From the NCBI GenBank assembly GCA_016716885.1, contig JADJUV010000078.1, positions 1 to 48,745 of the forward strand: DNA of 48,745 nt. The letters are read 5' to 3'. Below are positions 28,014 through 36,159 of the stretch, in pieces (position 1 is the stretch's first letter; the number at the start of each line of letters is the position of its first letter). Source of the DNA: Candidatus Trichofilum aggregatum. GTDB taxonomy: Bacteria > Chloroflexota > Anaerolineae > Promineifilales > Promineifilaceae. Made by a program: the position numbers and the translations under genes. Under the pieces are notes generated by a model. That model was given only the letters and a program-made list of their open reading frames with translations, ran no database searches and was not told the origin of the DNA.

Positions 28014-29069
28014 CTAGCTCTCTCCTCTAGCTCTAAACTCCAGTTGTTTAATAAGTTGTAAAAGCTGGTCTATATGTTCCTGGCTGATCCAGTAATGGGT
28101 AACGGCGCGAAGCTGGCATTGGTTTATGGCCCCCAGCCAGATGTTTTCGCGCTGAAGTCGGGCCACGAGTTGCTGGCTATCTAATGGAAACTCATCTGTC
28201 AGGTCAAAAAAGACAATGTTGGTTTTGATGGTGTCCAGGTTAACGCGAAGGCCGGGAATACGGGCCAGGCCTTCGGCCAGACGGCGGGCGTTGGTGTGAT
28301 CTTCGGTCAGGCGAGAAGTCATATCGTGCAGGGCAATCAGCCCCGCGGCCGCGAGCACACCCGCCTGCCGCATCCCCCCACCCACCAGCTTACGCATCCG
28401 CCTGGCCCGGTTGATAAACGACCGGGAACCCACCAGCACTGACCCCACGGGGGCACATAGCCCTTTGCTGAGGCATACCGAAAGGGAATCCACGTCTTGG
28501 GCTAACAAGGCAGGGGCAAGATTCAGCGCGGCCGCGGCATTAAAAAACCGCGCTCCGTCTAAATGCACTACCAGGCCATGCCGGTTTGCTATCGCTCGCA
28601 CAGCGGCAAAATAATCCGGCTCAATGGGGTAGCCATTTTTAGAACCATAACTATTTTCCAGCAAAATAAGCCTGCTAACTGGGCTATGGGGATCACCGTC
28701 TCGCACCACAGCTTCAATTTGCGCCAAATCCATCCGCCCCGTCATATCCGTGGGCAAAGGGCAAGGCACAACCCCACCCAAAACGGCCATTCCCCCGGCT
28801 TCATGAATAAAGGTGTGGGCATCATGCCCCACAATGGCTTCTTCACCCCGTTGAGCATGGGCCAGGATGGCTACCAGATTGCCCATGGTACCACTGGCGA
28901 CAAACAGGCCAGCTTCTTTACCAAGGAGCGCGGCCGCGGCCGCTTCCAACTCCCTCACCGTAGGATCTTCCCCATACACATCATCACCTACCCGCGCCTG
29001 AGCCATCGCCTCACGCATCGCCAGAGTAGGCCAACTTACCGTGTCGGAGCGGAAATCTATTCTATCCAT
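28014..29069 (-). CDS. ltaE: Low-specificity L-threonine aldolase
   Basis: 351 residues, PLP-dependent fold type I. It cleaves threonine or allo-threonine to glycine and acetaldehyde. Visible landmarks are 'DFRSDTVSWPT' at the start, 'GDDVYGEDPTV', 'FVASGTMGN', 'HLDGARFFNAA' and the Schiff-base Lys in 'SVCLSKGLCAPVGS'. The length is typical. Four GCGGCCGC copies are present, two overlapping at 28930/28936 that give a run of alanines in a helix. The stop lies inside an imperfect inverted repeat (about 27964-28040, CTAGAGCTAG-type arms) that may work as a terminator although it lacks a T-run. Confidence 0.95.
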   Translation of the reverse strand: MDRIDFRSDTVSWPTLAMREAMAQARVGDDVYGEDPTVRELEAAAAALLGKEAGLFVASGTMGNLVAILAHAQRGEEAIVGHDAHTFIHEAGGMAVLGGVVPCPLPTDMTGRMDLAQIEAVVRDGDPHSPVSRLILLENSYGSKNGYPIEPDYFAAVRAIANRHGLVVHLDGARFFNAAAALNLAPALLAQDVDSLSVCLSKGLCAPVGSVLVGSRSFINRARRMRKLVGGGMRQAGVLAAAGLIALHDMTSRLTEDHTNARRLAEGLARIPGLRVNLDTIKTNIVFFDLTDEFPLDSQQLVARLQRENIWLGAINQCQLRAVTHYWISQEHIDQLLQLIKQLEFRARGES

Positions 29070-29076
29070 GCGGGAA

Positions 29077-29104
29077 AGTTTACGTAATATTCATAAGATT
29101 GCAA
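29077..29104 (-). promoter_or_regulatory. Possible leaderless promoter of ltaE
   Basis: Minus strand TTGCAA (29104-29099), a 16-base spacer and TAAACT (29082-29077), then seven bases to the ATG at 29069. Transcription would start at or next to the start codon, and no Shine-Dalgarno is visible. The -10 is imperfect. Confidence 0.45.
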
Positions 29105-29145
29105 GAGGAGCGGCTAAAAGTGTGCCCTCTATGCGTAACCTTCAA

Positions 29146-29174
29146 TTGCTGTGACCTCCCCGTTCTGCTAAAAT
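29146..29174 (+). promoter_or_regulatory. Promoter of the cNMP-binding protein gene
   Basis: TTGCTG (29146-29151), a 17-base spacer and TAAAAT (29169-29174). The ATG at 29214 has AAAGGAA before it, giving a normal short leader. Confidence 0.5.
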
Positions 29175-29213
29175 GTCGTCACACTTCATTCTTCACAACC
29201 CAAAAGGAATTCC

Positions 29214-29714
29214 ATGAAACTCAGCATCTCTGCCATATTACGCATGGCCGAACTATTTGATAATTTAACACCTACCCAGATTGAACTCATCGAATCAATC
29301 TGCGAACTAATTTCATTATCAAAAGGCGACTTACTGTTTGAAGAAAACGACAGCACAGACGAGTTATACATCATCGCCAGAGGTGGGATAGAAATTTTGG
29401 TCAATCCGAGCATGGTAAGCTCTACCGCCAACAAGCTTGAGTCCGTCATCCTGGCCGAGTTACGGCAAGGGCAAGTACTAGGCGAGGTCGCCCTGGTTGA
29501 TCAGGGACTTCGTTCTGCCAGTGCTAAAATCAGCCAGAATGACACTTATTTACTTAAAATTCCGCGCAGTCGCCTCATGTTGCTGTGTGATACCTACCCT
29601 GAACTAGGGTATAAACTCATGAAAAACTTGGCCGCTGACCTGGCCCTGAAAATTCGCAACACAGACCTTACCGTTCGTCAATACCAACTCATGTTATCTC
29701 ATTCGGGCCTATAA
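29214..29714 (+). CDS. Stand-alone cyclic-nucleotide-binding-domain protein
   Basis: 166 residues forming one Crp-like cNMP-binding domain: 'LFDNLTPTQIELIESICE', 'GDLLFEENDSTDELYIIARGGIEI', 'GQVLGEVALVDQGLRSASAKIS'. The usual RxA-type phosphate cassette is altered (GEVALVDQGLRSAS), so cAMP binding is uncertain. There is no helix-turn-helix; the end is a helical tail (LKIRNTDLTVRQYQLML) like the C-helix used for dimerisation. It is likely a signalling or adaptor module. The gene lacks GCGGCCGC and is more AT-rich than most neighbours. It opens the 3.3-kb palindrome-free stretch. Confidence 0.85.
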   Translation: MKLSISAILRMAELFDNLTPTQIELIESICELISLSKGDLLFEENDSTDELYIIARGGIEILVNPSMVSSTANKLESVILAELRQGQVLGEVALVDQGLRSASAKISQNDTYLLKIPRSRLMLLCDTYPELGYKLMKNLAADLALKIRNTDLTVRQYQLMLSHSGL

Positions 29715-29739
29715 GCGATTTTGAGAGCCAGTTCGCTTA

Positions 29740-30042
29740 TTAACCAGGCAGTGCCTCAAGAATAAAAGCCCCGCAGTTATTACGACCAGAGTCAAGCAAA
29801 TAACTGTAATCCGAGTGGAACCAAATCGTTGTAAAACGTTGGGAAAATTGTTTTATGATGGTATGGGCATTAGCGTTGCTGTTTAATACCGCCACACATT
29901 GATTTCGATCAAGTCGTTCTACAATTCCATCCCACCAACAAACTGAGGATTTTACCCATCTCCAGTTGGTTTGTACGTCCAACATCCAGGCCACAACGTG
30001 ACGGAATGAACGATTTGTTGTCTCTAGATGATAGCAATTCAT
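29740..30042 (-). CDS. Small hypothetical protein, 100 aa (uncertain)
   Basis: An open frame of 100 codons with ATG at 30042. It has no clear Shine-Dalgarno and no family that I recognise. The composition (many Trp, Asn, Cys and His, e.g. 'VAWMLDVQTNWRWVKSSVCWWDG') is plausible for a small protein, but chance cannot be excluded. It overlaps no other gene and fills most of the spacer between the cNMP-binding gene and the repeat island. Confidence 0.35.
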   Translation of the reverse strand: MNCYHLETTNRSFRHVVAWMLDVQTNWRWVKSSVCWWDGIVERLDRNQCVAVLNSNANAHTIIKQFSQRFTTIWFHSDYSYLLDSGRNNCGAFILEALPG

Positions 30043-30054
30043 CCAGAGAACAAT

Positions 30055-30312
30055 CTATAGATGTTCAGATAATCATTGGCTCTTTTTCTTGAAAGCTTTG
30101 ACCTACCCTCAGAGCTTAACGGCGTGGATTTTCGGGGCGTCCGCCTCGAAAAACCGCGGCCAAAGAAGTTCCCCGCTCTTGGGAGCGGGGCCATCGCCCT
30201 GGTTGTAAGGCGATTTGTTAGGGTAATTGGGGAAATTATCCTAATATGAACGAGCTATAGAGGTTCAGAAAATCATTGGGGAGTTGGTTCGTAGTGACCG
30301 CTTTAGTGGGCT
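30055..30312. repeat. Repeat island: two ATCATTGG motifs and half REP element E
   Basis: CTATAGATGTTCAGATAATCATTGG (30055-30079) and CTATAGAGGTTCAGAAAATCATTGG (30255-30279) are close copies of the motif at 19638. The second runs directly into a REP left arm (GGTTCGTAGTGACCGCTTTAG, 30285-30305). Between them lies a hairpin-rich stretch (CCCCGCTCTTGGGAGCGGGG near 30162-30181). No gene is seen between 30043 and 30506. Confidence 0.75.
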
Positions 30313-30358
30313 TGCCCCTCAGGAGGGATAACCACAAGAGTTACCCTTACAACCAAGA

Positions 30359-30437
30359 AGTTATACTGGCAACGGGCATAATCTGAGGTTTTTTCGCCCT
30401 GTCCCCCCCTCGCTTTGTCGCCGCGTCGGGTATAACT
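30359..30437. repeat. Short dispersed repeat with GTTATAC ends, copy 2
   Basis: Second copy of the element at 13481-13557, again ending in inverted GTTATAC/GTATAAC and again close to a REP-like arm. Differences are mainly substitutions and a C-run expansion (CCCCCCC near 30405). Confidence 0.8.
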
Positions 30438-30506
30438 CAGAAGGCACGAATAAAGCGTCAAGTTGATTTGCCCAAATCTGAACCCGGCTCATTAGAAGGA
30501 ATCACC

Positions 30507-31705
30507 ATGAAGGTGGAAATTATTAGCATAGGCACTGAACTGCTCTATAACGATGTCGTTGATGTGAATGCGGCCCGGGCAACCCTTTGCTTACGCGAAT
30601 TACAGCTAGATTTAACCTGCAAAGTGACCGTAGGCGATAATTTGCCGATGATTATCCAGGCTATCAGCGATGCTTTACGTCGGGCGGATGCCGTCTTAAC
30701 CATAGGGGGTTAGGCAACGATGAAAATGATTTCACCCGGCAGGCTATCCTACACCATCTGGATATAAACACCCCTGATTCTGAAATATCTATTCCCGGCG
30801 CTAAATATCTGGGCGAAAATGAGCCAGGCCCTAATGGCTATTTGCTTTCCTTGCAGGGCAAAACCATGATTTGCCTGCCAGGTGGTCGTCGCAAAGTAGC
30901 CCAACTCTTAGAAACCGAAGTTGTGCCATTTTTAAAGGCCAAGCAAAAACAGGGCATTAGTTACAGCGGTGGAGTTTTATTACACACGGCTGGCCTGGTG
31001 GAAAGCGACATACGCCAACGGCTAGAACTGCTACCCTTGAATAACCATGAGCAGGTGGTATTGCACACGTTTGCCGGACAAACGGATATTCGTTTATGGG
31101 TAGAAACTCATACCCCTGAACAGGTAGATGCTCGCCTTGCTACTTTAAGGCAAGAACTTTATAGCCGACTAGGTGACCACATTTACGGCGAAGGTGAAAC
31201 TAGCCTGGAGCAGGTGGTGTTGGAGCTTTTGCGCCAGCGTGGTCTATCCTTATCCATTGTGGAAAATAACACGGGTCAGACATTGCGGCGGTTTTTAAGG
31301 CCATTTATGGGTGATGGGTCGTTGGTGACATTTTTGCCTGCTCATAGTCGGGCTGATGTAGATGCTTTGTTGGGTTTTGCAGATGATGACGTGGCGTTTG
31401 ACCTGACCCGTTGGAGTCGCAAAGTTGCTTCGTGGTTGCGGGAGCAACGTGGTACTGATTTGGGTCTGGTCGTTTTAAATCAAGTATTGGCGGGTGGGAT
31501 GCAACTCATGGTCACGCTGGCTTCGCCAAAGGGTATTTCCTTGATTCAACGCTCATTTGGCGGTCACCCGGATAACATTGCGGATTGGACGGTGACGCTG
31601 AGCCTGGTATTGTTACGCCGCTGGCTCCTGGCAAACCCGGAACCAGCGTATCCGGTTGAATTGGTTCATTTTCATGTTCGCGAGCAGCTCAGTATGCCCC
31701 AATGA
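30507..31705 (+). CDS. cinA: CinA-like protein, frameshifted, with degenerate C-terminal domain
   Basis: From ATG 30507 (GAAGGA upstream) the N-terminal MoaB/Mog-like domain starts 'KVEIISIGTELLYNDVVDVNA' and reaches 'AVLTIGG'. There one T is missing near 30711-30715, and the frame stops instead of continuing 'LGNDENDFTRQAI'. The second piece carries 'MICLPGGRRKVAQLLE' and the COG1058-like domain. The C-terminal part should be the PncC nicotinamide-nucleotide amidohydrolase, but its usual 'ES(C/L)TGG' catalytic motif reads 'ENNTGQTL', so amidase activity is doubtful. Restored length is about 398 residues, normal for CinA. There is no GCGGCCGC in the gene. The frameshift may be a sequencing error. 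Confidence 0.8.
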
Positions 31706-31718
31706 ATGATGACTATAC

Positions 31719-31885
31719 AGCCCTCACCCCCGGCCCCTCTCCCTGGGGAGAGAGTGAGGGTTGTATGTTACTATTTCGACATTGGCGTTTTTTGTGCTGA
31801 CCTCTGGAGACTAAGAGACTGAGAGACTGAGAGACTGAGAGATTAAGAGATTGAGAGATTTCCAGAGGTCGTGGTAATTTTCGCC
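31719..31885. repeat. Hairpin plus GAGACTGA tandem repeat; dispersed unit copy 1
   Basis: A hairpin (CCCTCAC 31721-31727 / GTGAGGG 31754-31760 with nested CTCTCCC/GGAGAG) is followed by CCTCTGGAGACTAAGA and tandem eight-base units (GAGACTGA and GAGATTAA types, about 31807-31860). It closes with TTTCCAGAGGT...TTTTCGCCAAAG. The outer part recurs inverted at 48121-48185 with fewer internal units. Confidence 0.8.
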
Positions 31886-31933
31886 AAAGTTGAGGTTTTT
31901 ATTGTTCCAGGGAGAAATTTACGACGGTTATTT

Positions 31934-33106
31934 ATGCGTATTGGTATGGTAACAGCCTGTTACAAGCCGGTCATTAACGGGGTGACACGGATGGTAGCCC
32001 TGTATAAGCAGTATTTGGAACAGGCAGGCCATGAGGTCACGATTTTTCCGTTGGGCGAAGCAGCTCCGGCCGGAGAGGAACCAGGGGTGGTGCGGTCACC
32101 GGGGTTACCATTAGGTCAAACGGGTTATTACTTTGGGGTACGCTATACCCGTCCTGCCCAGAATTTGCTGGCCCAGATGGATATTTTGCATTGTCATCAT
32201 TTGCTGATGAGTGTGGAGTTGGCCCATCGTTACGCCCATTGCCCCATTGTTTATACGAATCACACCCGTTACGATTTGTACGCGGCCGCGTACTCTCACC
32301 TGCCCCTCACCACCACCCGCGCTCTACTGCGCCAGGTGTGGCCCGCCCTCGCCAGCCTGGGGGATGTTGTCATAGCCCCCTCAGCCAGTGTCAAAGAAGT
32401 CTTAAAACAATTTGGCATCCACACCCCCATTGAGGTCATCCCCAACGGCATTGATCTGAACCTGTTTTATGCCCCAACGCGGCCGCGGAGCAAAAGTGAC
32501 CTCTCTATCCCGGAAACATCGCCGCTTCTCGCCTTTGTGGGAAGATTGGCGACTGAAAAGAACCTGGAAACGCTGTTAGACCAATTCAAACAGGTGCATG
32601 ATCAGGCCAAAAGCGTAGGGCACATGGTTCACCTGATGCTGGTAGGGGATGGCCCCCTGCAACGTAAGCTGCCGGGCTGGTTAGCGGAAAAACAGTTGAG
32701 CGGCATCGTTCATCTCATGGGGGCTGTGCCTTATGATGAAGTCGCCAACTGGCTCGCGGCCGCGGATCTGTTTATCTCGGCTTCCGTTTCCGAAGTGCAT
32801 CCCCTAACCATCATCGAGGCCATGGCCGCGGGCCTGCCCGTGGTGGGGGTGTCTTCACCCGGCCTGGTGGATACGGTACAACCAGGCATCACCGGTGTGT
32901 TGGTTGATCAACCAGAAAAGTTGGCCGAGGCCACCTTTGCCCTGATACGGGACGAGCCAAAGAGGCAAACAATGAGCGCGGCCGCGCGGCAAACCAGCCA
33001 ACAATATGACATTCACTATACAATTGAGCAAACGCTGGCCCTTTATGCCCGCTTACAACAAAACAAACAGGCCAAACCAGGGCGGCGGCCTATCATGAGT
33101 GGGTGA
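31934..33106 (+). CDS. Family 4 (GT-B) glycosyltransferase
   Basis: 390 residues from ATG 31934. The N-terminal Rossmann half starts 'MRIGMVTACYKPVINGVTRM', with 'ILHCHHLLMSVELA' and 'VYTNHTRYDLYA', typical of enzymes that glycosylate diacylglycerol or phosphatidylinositol. The C-terminal half has 'FVGRLATEKNLETLL', 'LMLVGDGPL' and the donor-binding 'SASVSEVHPLTIIEAMAAGLPVVG', including the E(x7)E pattern. It probably transfers a sugar from a nucleotide donor to a lipid or glycan at the membrane. Four GCGGCCGC copies mark the end of the palindrome-free stretch. A longer start at 31871 would lie in the repeat and is less likely. Confidence 0.9.
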   Translation: MRIGMVTACYKPVINGVTRMVALYKQYLEQAGHEVTIFPLGEAAPAGEEPGVVRSPGLPLGQTGYYFGVRYTRPAQNLLAQMDILHCHHLLMSVELAHRYAHCPIVYTNHTRYDLYAAAYSHLPLTTTRALLRQVWPALASLGDVVIAPSASVKEVLKQFGIHTPIEVIPNGIDLNLFYAPTRPRSKSDLSIPETSPLLAFVGRLATEKNLETLLDQFKQVHDQAKSVGHMVHLMLVGDGPLQRKLPGWLAEKQLSGIVHLMGAVPYDEVANWLAAADLFISASVSEVHPLTIIEAMAAGLPVVGVSSPGLVDTVQPGITGVLVDQPEKLAEATFALIRDEPKRQTMSAAARQTSQQYDIHYTIEQTLALYARLQQNKQAKPGRRPIMSG

Positions 33107-33304
33107 GCGTCATGAGGGCGTTCGCGCCTGAGAAATTAAGTGGCGAGTTTGCGAGTGGCGAGTCTGCGAAAATACGAAGCAGGCCAGAGAAGGAAAACTG
33201 TGTCTACCTGGGAGTTCCGCGCCAAGGCGTAATGAACGCAAAGCTGGCAGAGAAAAATTCGTGTTAATTCGTGCCATTCGTGGCCTCTTTCACTGGAATC
33301 AACT

Positions 33305-33691
33305 ATGACCAATGCCCGCAAACAATTAGGCCAATGGGGCGAAAATTTAGCCAAAACCCATCTGCAATCTCGGGGATACACCATCGTGGCCCAAAATTGG
33401 CGCTGTAGTCGGGGCGAAATGGATTTGATTGCCCAGGAAGGTGATACGGTGATATTTGTGGAAGTGAAAACCCGCCGCGGCCGCGATCTTGGCTCCCCTG
33501 AAGACGCCATCACCCTGCACAAAGCCCGCAAACTGTTTACCGTTGCCCAAACCTACCTGGCCGAACAAGACAGCGGCGACATTCCCTGGCGCATCGATCT
33601 GGTAGCGGTAGAACTCGATAAACAAGGCAAACTACTCCGCTGTGAACACCGGCAAAACATTTTGGATTTCGGCTTTACGATGGGCGATTAA
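33305..33691 (+). CDS. YraN/UPF0102 nuclease-like protein
   Basis: 128 residues, the full family length. The restriction-endonuclease-like core is visible: 'GENLAKTHLQSRGYTIVAQNWR', 'GEMDLIAQEGDTVIFVEVKTRRG' (the D...ExK catalytic pattern) and 'WRIDLVAVEL'. The family is conserved but its cellular substrate is not well established. A GCGGCCGC copy (33477) encodes the Gly-Arg of 'RRGRD' directly after the ExK motif. It lies 40 bases before miaA. The 33107-33304 spacer before it shows no gene. Confidence 0.93.
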   Translation: MTNARKQLGQWGENLAKTHLQSRGYTIVAQNWRCSRGEMDLIAQEGDTVIFVEVKTRRGRDLGSPEDAITLHKARKLFTVAQTYLAEQDSGDIPWRIDLVAVELDKQGKLLRCEHRQNILDFGFTMGD

Positions 33692-33730
33692 ACCGCCCGT
33701 CAGCCGTCAATCGTCAATCGTCAACCCCTT

Positions 33731-34639
33731 ATGACTCCCTTACTCGTTATCGTTGGCCCCACCGGCATCGGCAAAACCGCCCTCTCACTGGCCTTAGCCC
33801 GTTTCTTCCCCGTGGAGATTATCTCCGCGGATTCGCGCCTGTTTTATCAGGGCATGGATATTGGCACGGCCAAACCCACACCGGAAGAACAGGCCCTGGT
33901 GCCTCATCACCTGATTGACATTTGTACCCCCGCCCAGACGATGAGCCTGGGCGAGTACCAGGAGCAGGCGCAACACCTGATTCACGACATTCACCAACGC
34001 GGGCGGTTGCCGATTTTGTTGGGGGGCACGGGGCAATATGTGTGGGCCGTAGTTGAGGGCTGGGGCATCCCCCGGGTTCCGCCGCAACCCGCCTTACGCG
34101 CCGCTCTGGAGTCGTTGGGCCAGTCGGAGCTTAGCCGGTGGTTGCAGCAGCTAGACCCGGCCGCGGCCGCAACGCTTGACCTGCATAATACCCGCCGCAT
34201 CATCCGGGCGCTGGAAGTAACCCTCGTCAGTGGCATCCCCATGAGCCGTCACCAGGAGAAACACCCCCCGCCGTACCATACGCTGATTTTGGGGCTGACC
34301 TGCGGCCGCGAAACCCTCTACCGCCGCATTGATGAACGGGTAGACAACATGATAGCCGCCGGATTAGTAGATGAGTTAGAATCACTGCGTCAGGCCGGTT
34401 ATGGGCGTCATCTACCAGCCATGAGTGGCCTGGGTTATCGGCAATTGTGGCCTTATCTGGACGGAGAACAAACGCTGGCGGAAGCGGTTGAGCGGATCAA
34501 GTTTGAGACACACCGCTTTGTGCGTCACCAAAACAACTGGTTCAAACCGGACGATCCGCGTATTCACTGGTTGGATATTGAGAAAGAAGATGTGGTCGCG
34601 GCCGCGAGGCAGAAAGTAGCGTCATTTTTGGTAGGCTAG
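33731..34639 (+). CDS. miaA: tRNA dimethylallyltransferase
   Basis: 302 residues. The P-loop 'GPTGIGKTALSLALA', the substrate-binding 'EIISADSRLFYQGMDIGTAKPT', 'VPHHLID', 'PILLGGTGQYVWAVVEGW' and 'RRIIRALEV' are all in place. The enzyme adds a dimethylallyl group to N6 of A37 in tRNAs that read UNN codons. Length is typical. Three GCGGCCGC copies encode Ala runs or 'CGRETL'. No clear Shine-Dalgarno precedes the ATG. It follows yraN closely and is probably cotranscribed with it. Confidence 0.97.
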   Translation: MTPLLVIVGPTGIGKTALSLALARFFPVEIISADSRLFYQGMDIGTAKPTPEEQALVPHHLIDICTPAQTMSLGEYQEQAQHLIHDIHQRGRLPILLGGTGQYVWAVVEGWGIPRVPPQPALRAALESLGQSELSRWLQQLDPAAAATLDLHNTRRIIRALEVTLVSGIPMSRHQEKHPPPYHTLILGLTCGRETLYRRIDERVDNMIAAGLVDELESLRQAGYGRHLPAMSGLGYRQLWPYLDGEQTLAEAVERIKFETHRFVRHQNNWFKPDDPRIHWLDIEKEDVVAAARQKVASFLVG

Positions 34640-34688
34640 AGAATGACGAAATAGCATTCTCCATCCCTGGTTATTCGTCTAAACGTAT

Positions 34689-35424
34689 ATGGAACTCAAA
34701 CACAAAGTAGCCATTGTCACCGGGGGAGCCATCCGGGTAGGCCGGGCCATTAGCCTGGCCCTGGCAGAGGCGGGTTGTCATCTGTTTATTCATTATGGGC
34801 ATTCCGCGGCCGCGGCCAGTGAAACGCTGGCGCTGGCCCAGGCCAAAGGCGTGCGCGCCGTTACCTACCAGGCCGATTTTCGCGACGCGGCCGCGACCCA
34901 GGCCCTCATCCCCGCCGCTATCCAACAATTTGGTCGGGTAGACATCCTCATCAACAACGCCGCCATCTTCCCCGAAACAGATAATTTTGAAAGCTGTGGG
35001 GCTGGAACAGTGGCAGAACGTGATGGACATCAACCTGCGTGCGCCGTTTTTGTTGAGCCAGGCCTTCGCTCATCACCTTCAGCCGGGGCAGACCGGCAAA
35101 ATCATCAACATCAACGATGCACGTATTCCACGCCCGGCCCCGGATCATTTTATCTATCGCCTCAGCAAAGGGGCCTTGTGGAACATGACGGAAATCCTGG
35201 CTCACACACTGGCTCCTCGGCTCACCGTCAACGCGGTCGCTTTGGGCGCCATTTTGCCCCCACCAGGCCAGGGTGACAGCTATCTCCAGGCCATCGCCGA
35301 GAAACGTGTCCCTTTGCGCCGCGCCGGTAGCGCCAACATCGTAGCCGAAAATGTCCTGCACCTGCTCCGGCAGGATTTTCTGACCGGTGTTACCATCCCC
35401 ATTGATGGGGGCGAGTTTTTGTAA
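34689..35424 (+). CDS. Pteridine-reductase-like SDR (PTR1/FolM type), one frameshift
   Basis: About 245 residues when joined. The NADPH-binding start 'VAIVTGGAIRVGRAI' has the TGxxxRxG form with an Arg that is typical of PTR1/FolM rather than ordinary SDRs. 'NNAAIFPE', the catalytic 'YRLSKGAL' (YxxxK) and 'LRRAGSANIVAENVLHLL...GVTIPIDGGEFL' follow. One extra T in the run 34985-34988 splits the frame after 'FPETDN'; removing it gives '...DNLKAVGLEQWQNVMDINLRAPF'. PTR1/FolM enzymes reduce dihydrofolate or dihydromonapterin. The next two genes are folB and folK, which supports a folate role. Two GCGGCCGC copies. Confidence 0.85.
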
Positions 35425-35470
35425 CCGTAACTCTTTCGTGCAGAGACGGTTTTGACCCATCTAAAATGAC

Positions 35471-35660
35471 TTCAACGGATTTTAGAAAGGAACGGATTCA
35501 GAAGTGACCTCGTATCTAAACAGGTTGCCAAACATCGGAACAGCTTACCCTCACCGCTCCCCTCCTGGGAGAGGTTAGGTGAGGCTGTATAGTCACGTGA
35601 CCTCTAAAATCCGTTTGTTTCCTTAATCCGTTGATGTAACCCAATTGAACAGTTACGCAG
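35471..35660. repeat. Dispersed inverted repeat, copy 1, with a second hairpin inserted
   Basis: TTCAACGGATTTTAGAAAGGAACGGATT...GACCT (35471-35510) and GACCTCTAAAATCCGTTTGTTTCC...TTACGCAG (35601-35660) match the continuous element at 41591-41684. Here about 85 bases are inserted between the halves. The insert holds its own hairpin (CTCACC 35550s / GGTGAGG 35577-35583). The 35425-35764 spacer contains no gene. Confidence 0.8.
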
Positions 35661-35764
35661 AGAAATGAAAAAATCTGTGTAAATCTGTGAAATCTGTGGT
35701 TAAAATCTTTCATCCCTCATGGGAACTTCTCACACATTCGATCATCTGGAAAATGGAATCACTC

Positions 35765-36145
35765 ATGGACAAAATCATCATCAAAGACCTTTCTCTCCGT
35801 GGCATCATCGGCATCAACCCGGATGAGCGCAAGAACAAACAAGACATTCTGATCAATCTGGTACTTTTCACCGACATTCGCCCCGCGGCCGCGAGCGATC
35901 ACATTGACGACGCCACCAACTACAAAACCATCACCAAGCGGGTCATTGAGCATGTTGAAGCCTCGGCCGACCAATTGGTGGAGCGGTTAGTAACCGACAT
36001 CGCCCGCATTGTCCTGACCGAATTTAAGGTCACACGCGCCATTGTGCGGGTCGAAAAACCCACCGCTTTGCGGTATGCCGCTTCGGTGGGCATCGAAATT
36101 GAACGCACCCAGGCCGATTTTATGACTGAACAAGAGGTGAACTGA
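35765..36145 (+). CDS. folB: Dihydroneopterin aldolase
   Basis: 126 residues from ATG 35765, which sits at the normal family N-terminus 'DKIIIKDLSLRGIIGINPDERKNKQDILIN'. 'DDATNYKTITKRVIEHVE' carries the pterin-site residues, and 'TDIARIVLTEF' and 'VRVEKPTALRYAASVGIEI' complete the tunnelling-fold subunit. It converts dihydroneopterin to 6-hydroxymethyl-dihydropterin, the substrate of FolK encoded 14 bases downstream. A longer upstream frame from 35687 runs through non-conserved spacer and is rejected. One GCGGCCGC copy gives AAA in a loop. Confidence 0.96.
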   Translation: MDKIIIKDLSLRGIIGINPDERKNKQDILINLVLFTDIRPAAASDHIDDATNYKTITKRVIEHVEASADQLVERLVTDIARIVLTEFKVTRAIVRVEKPTALRYAASVGIEIERTQADFMTEQEVN

Positions 36146-36159
36146 CAGGGGAGCGAGCC

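Noticed and set aside
30507..31705. Two separate genes in place of one cinA
   Set aside because: The two pieces join at one missing base inside the conserved TIGGLG motif and together match the full CinA length.
31807..31860. CRISPR-like array
   Set aside because: Units are eight bases, adjacent and without spacers; this is a simple tandem repeat.
35687..35764. Extended FolB start at 35687
   Set aside because: The extension is spacer sequence containing CTGTG-type repeats; the conserved FolB N-terminus begins at 35765.
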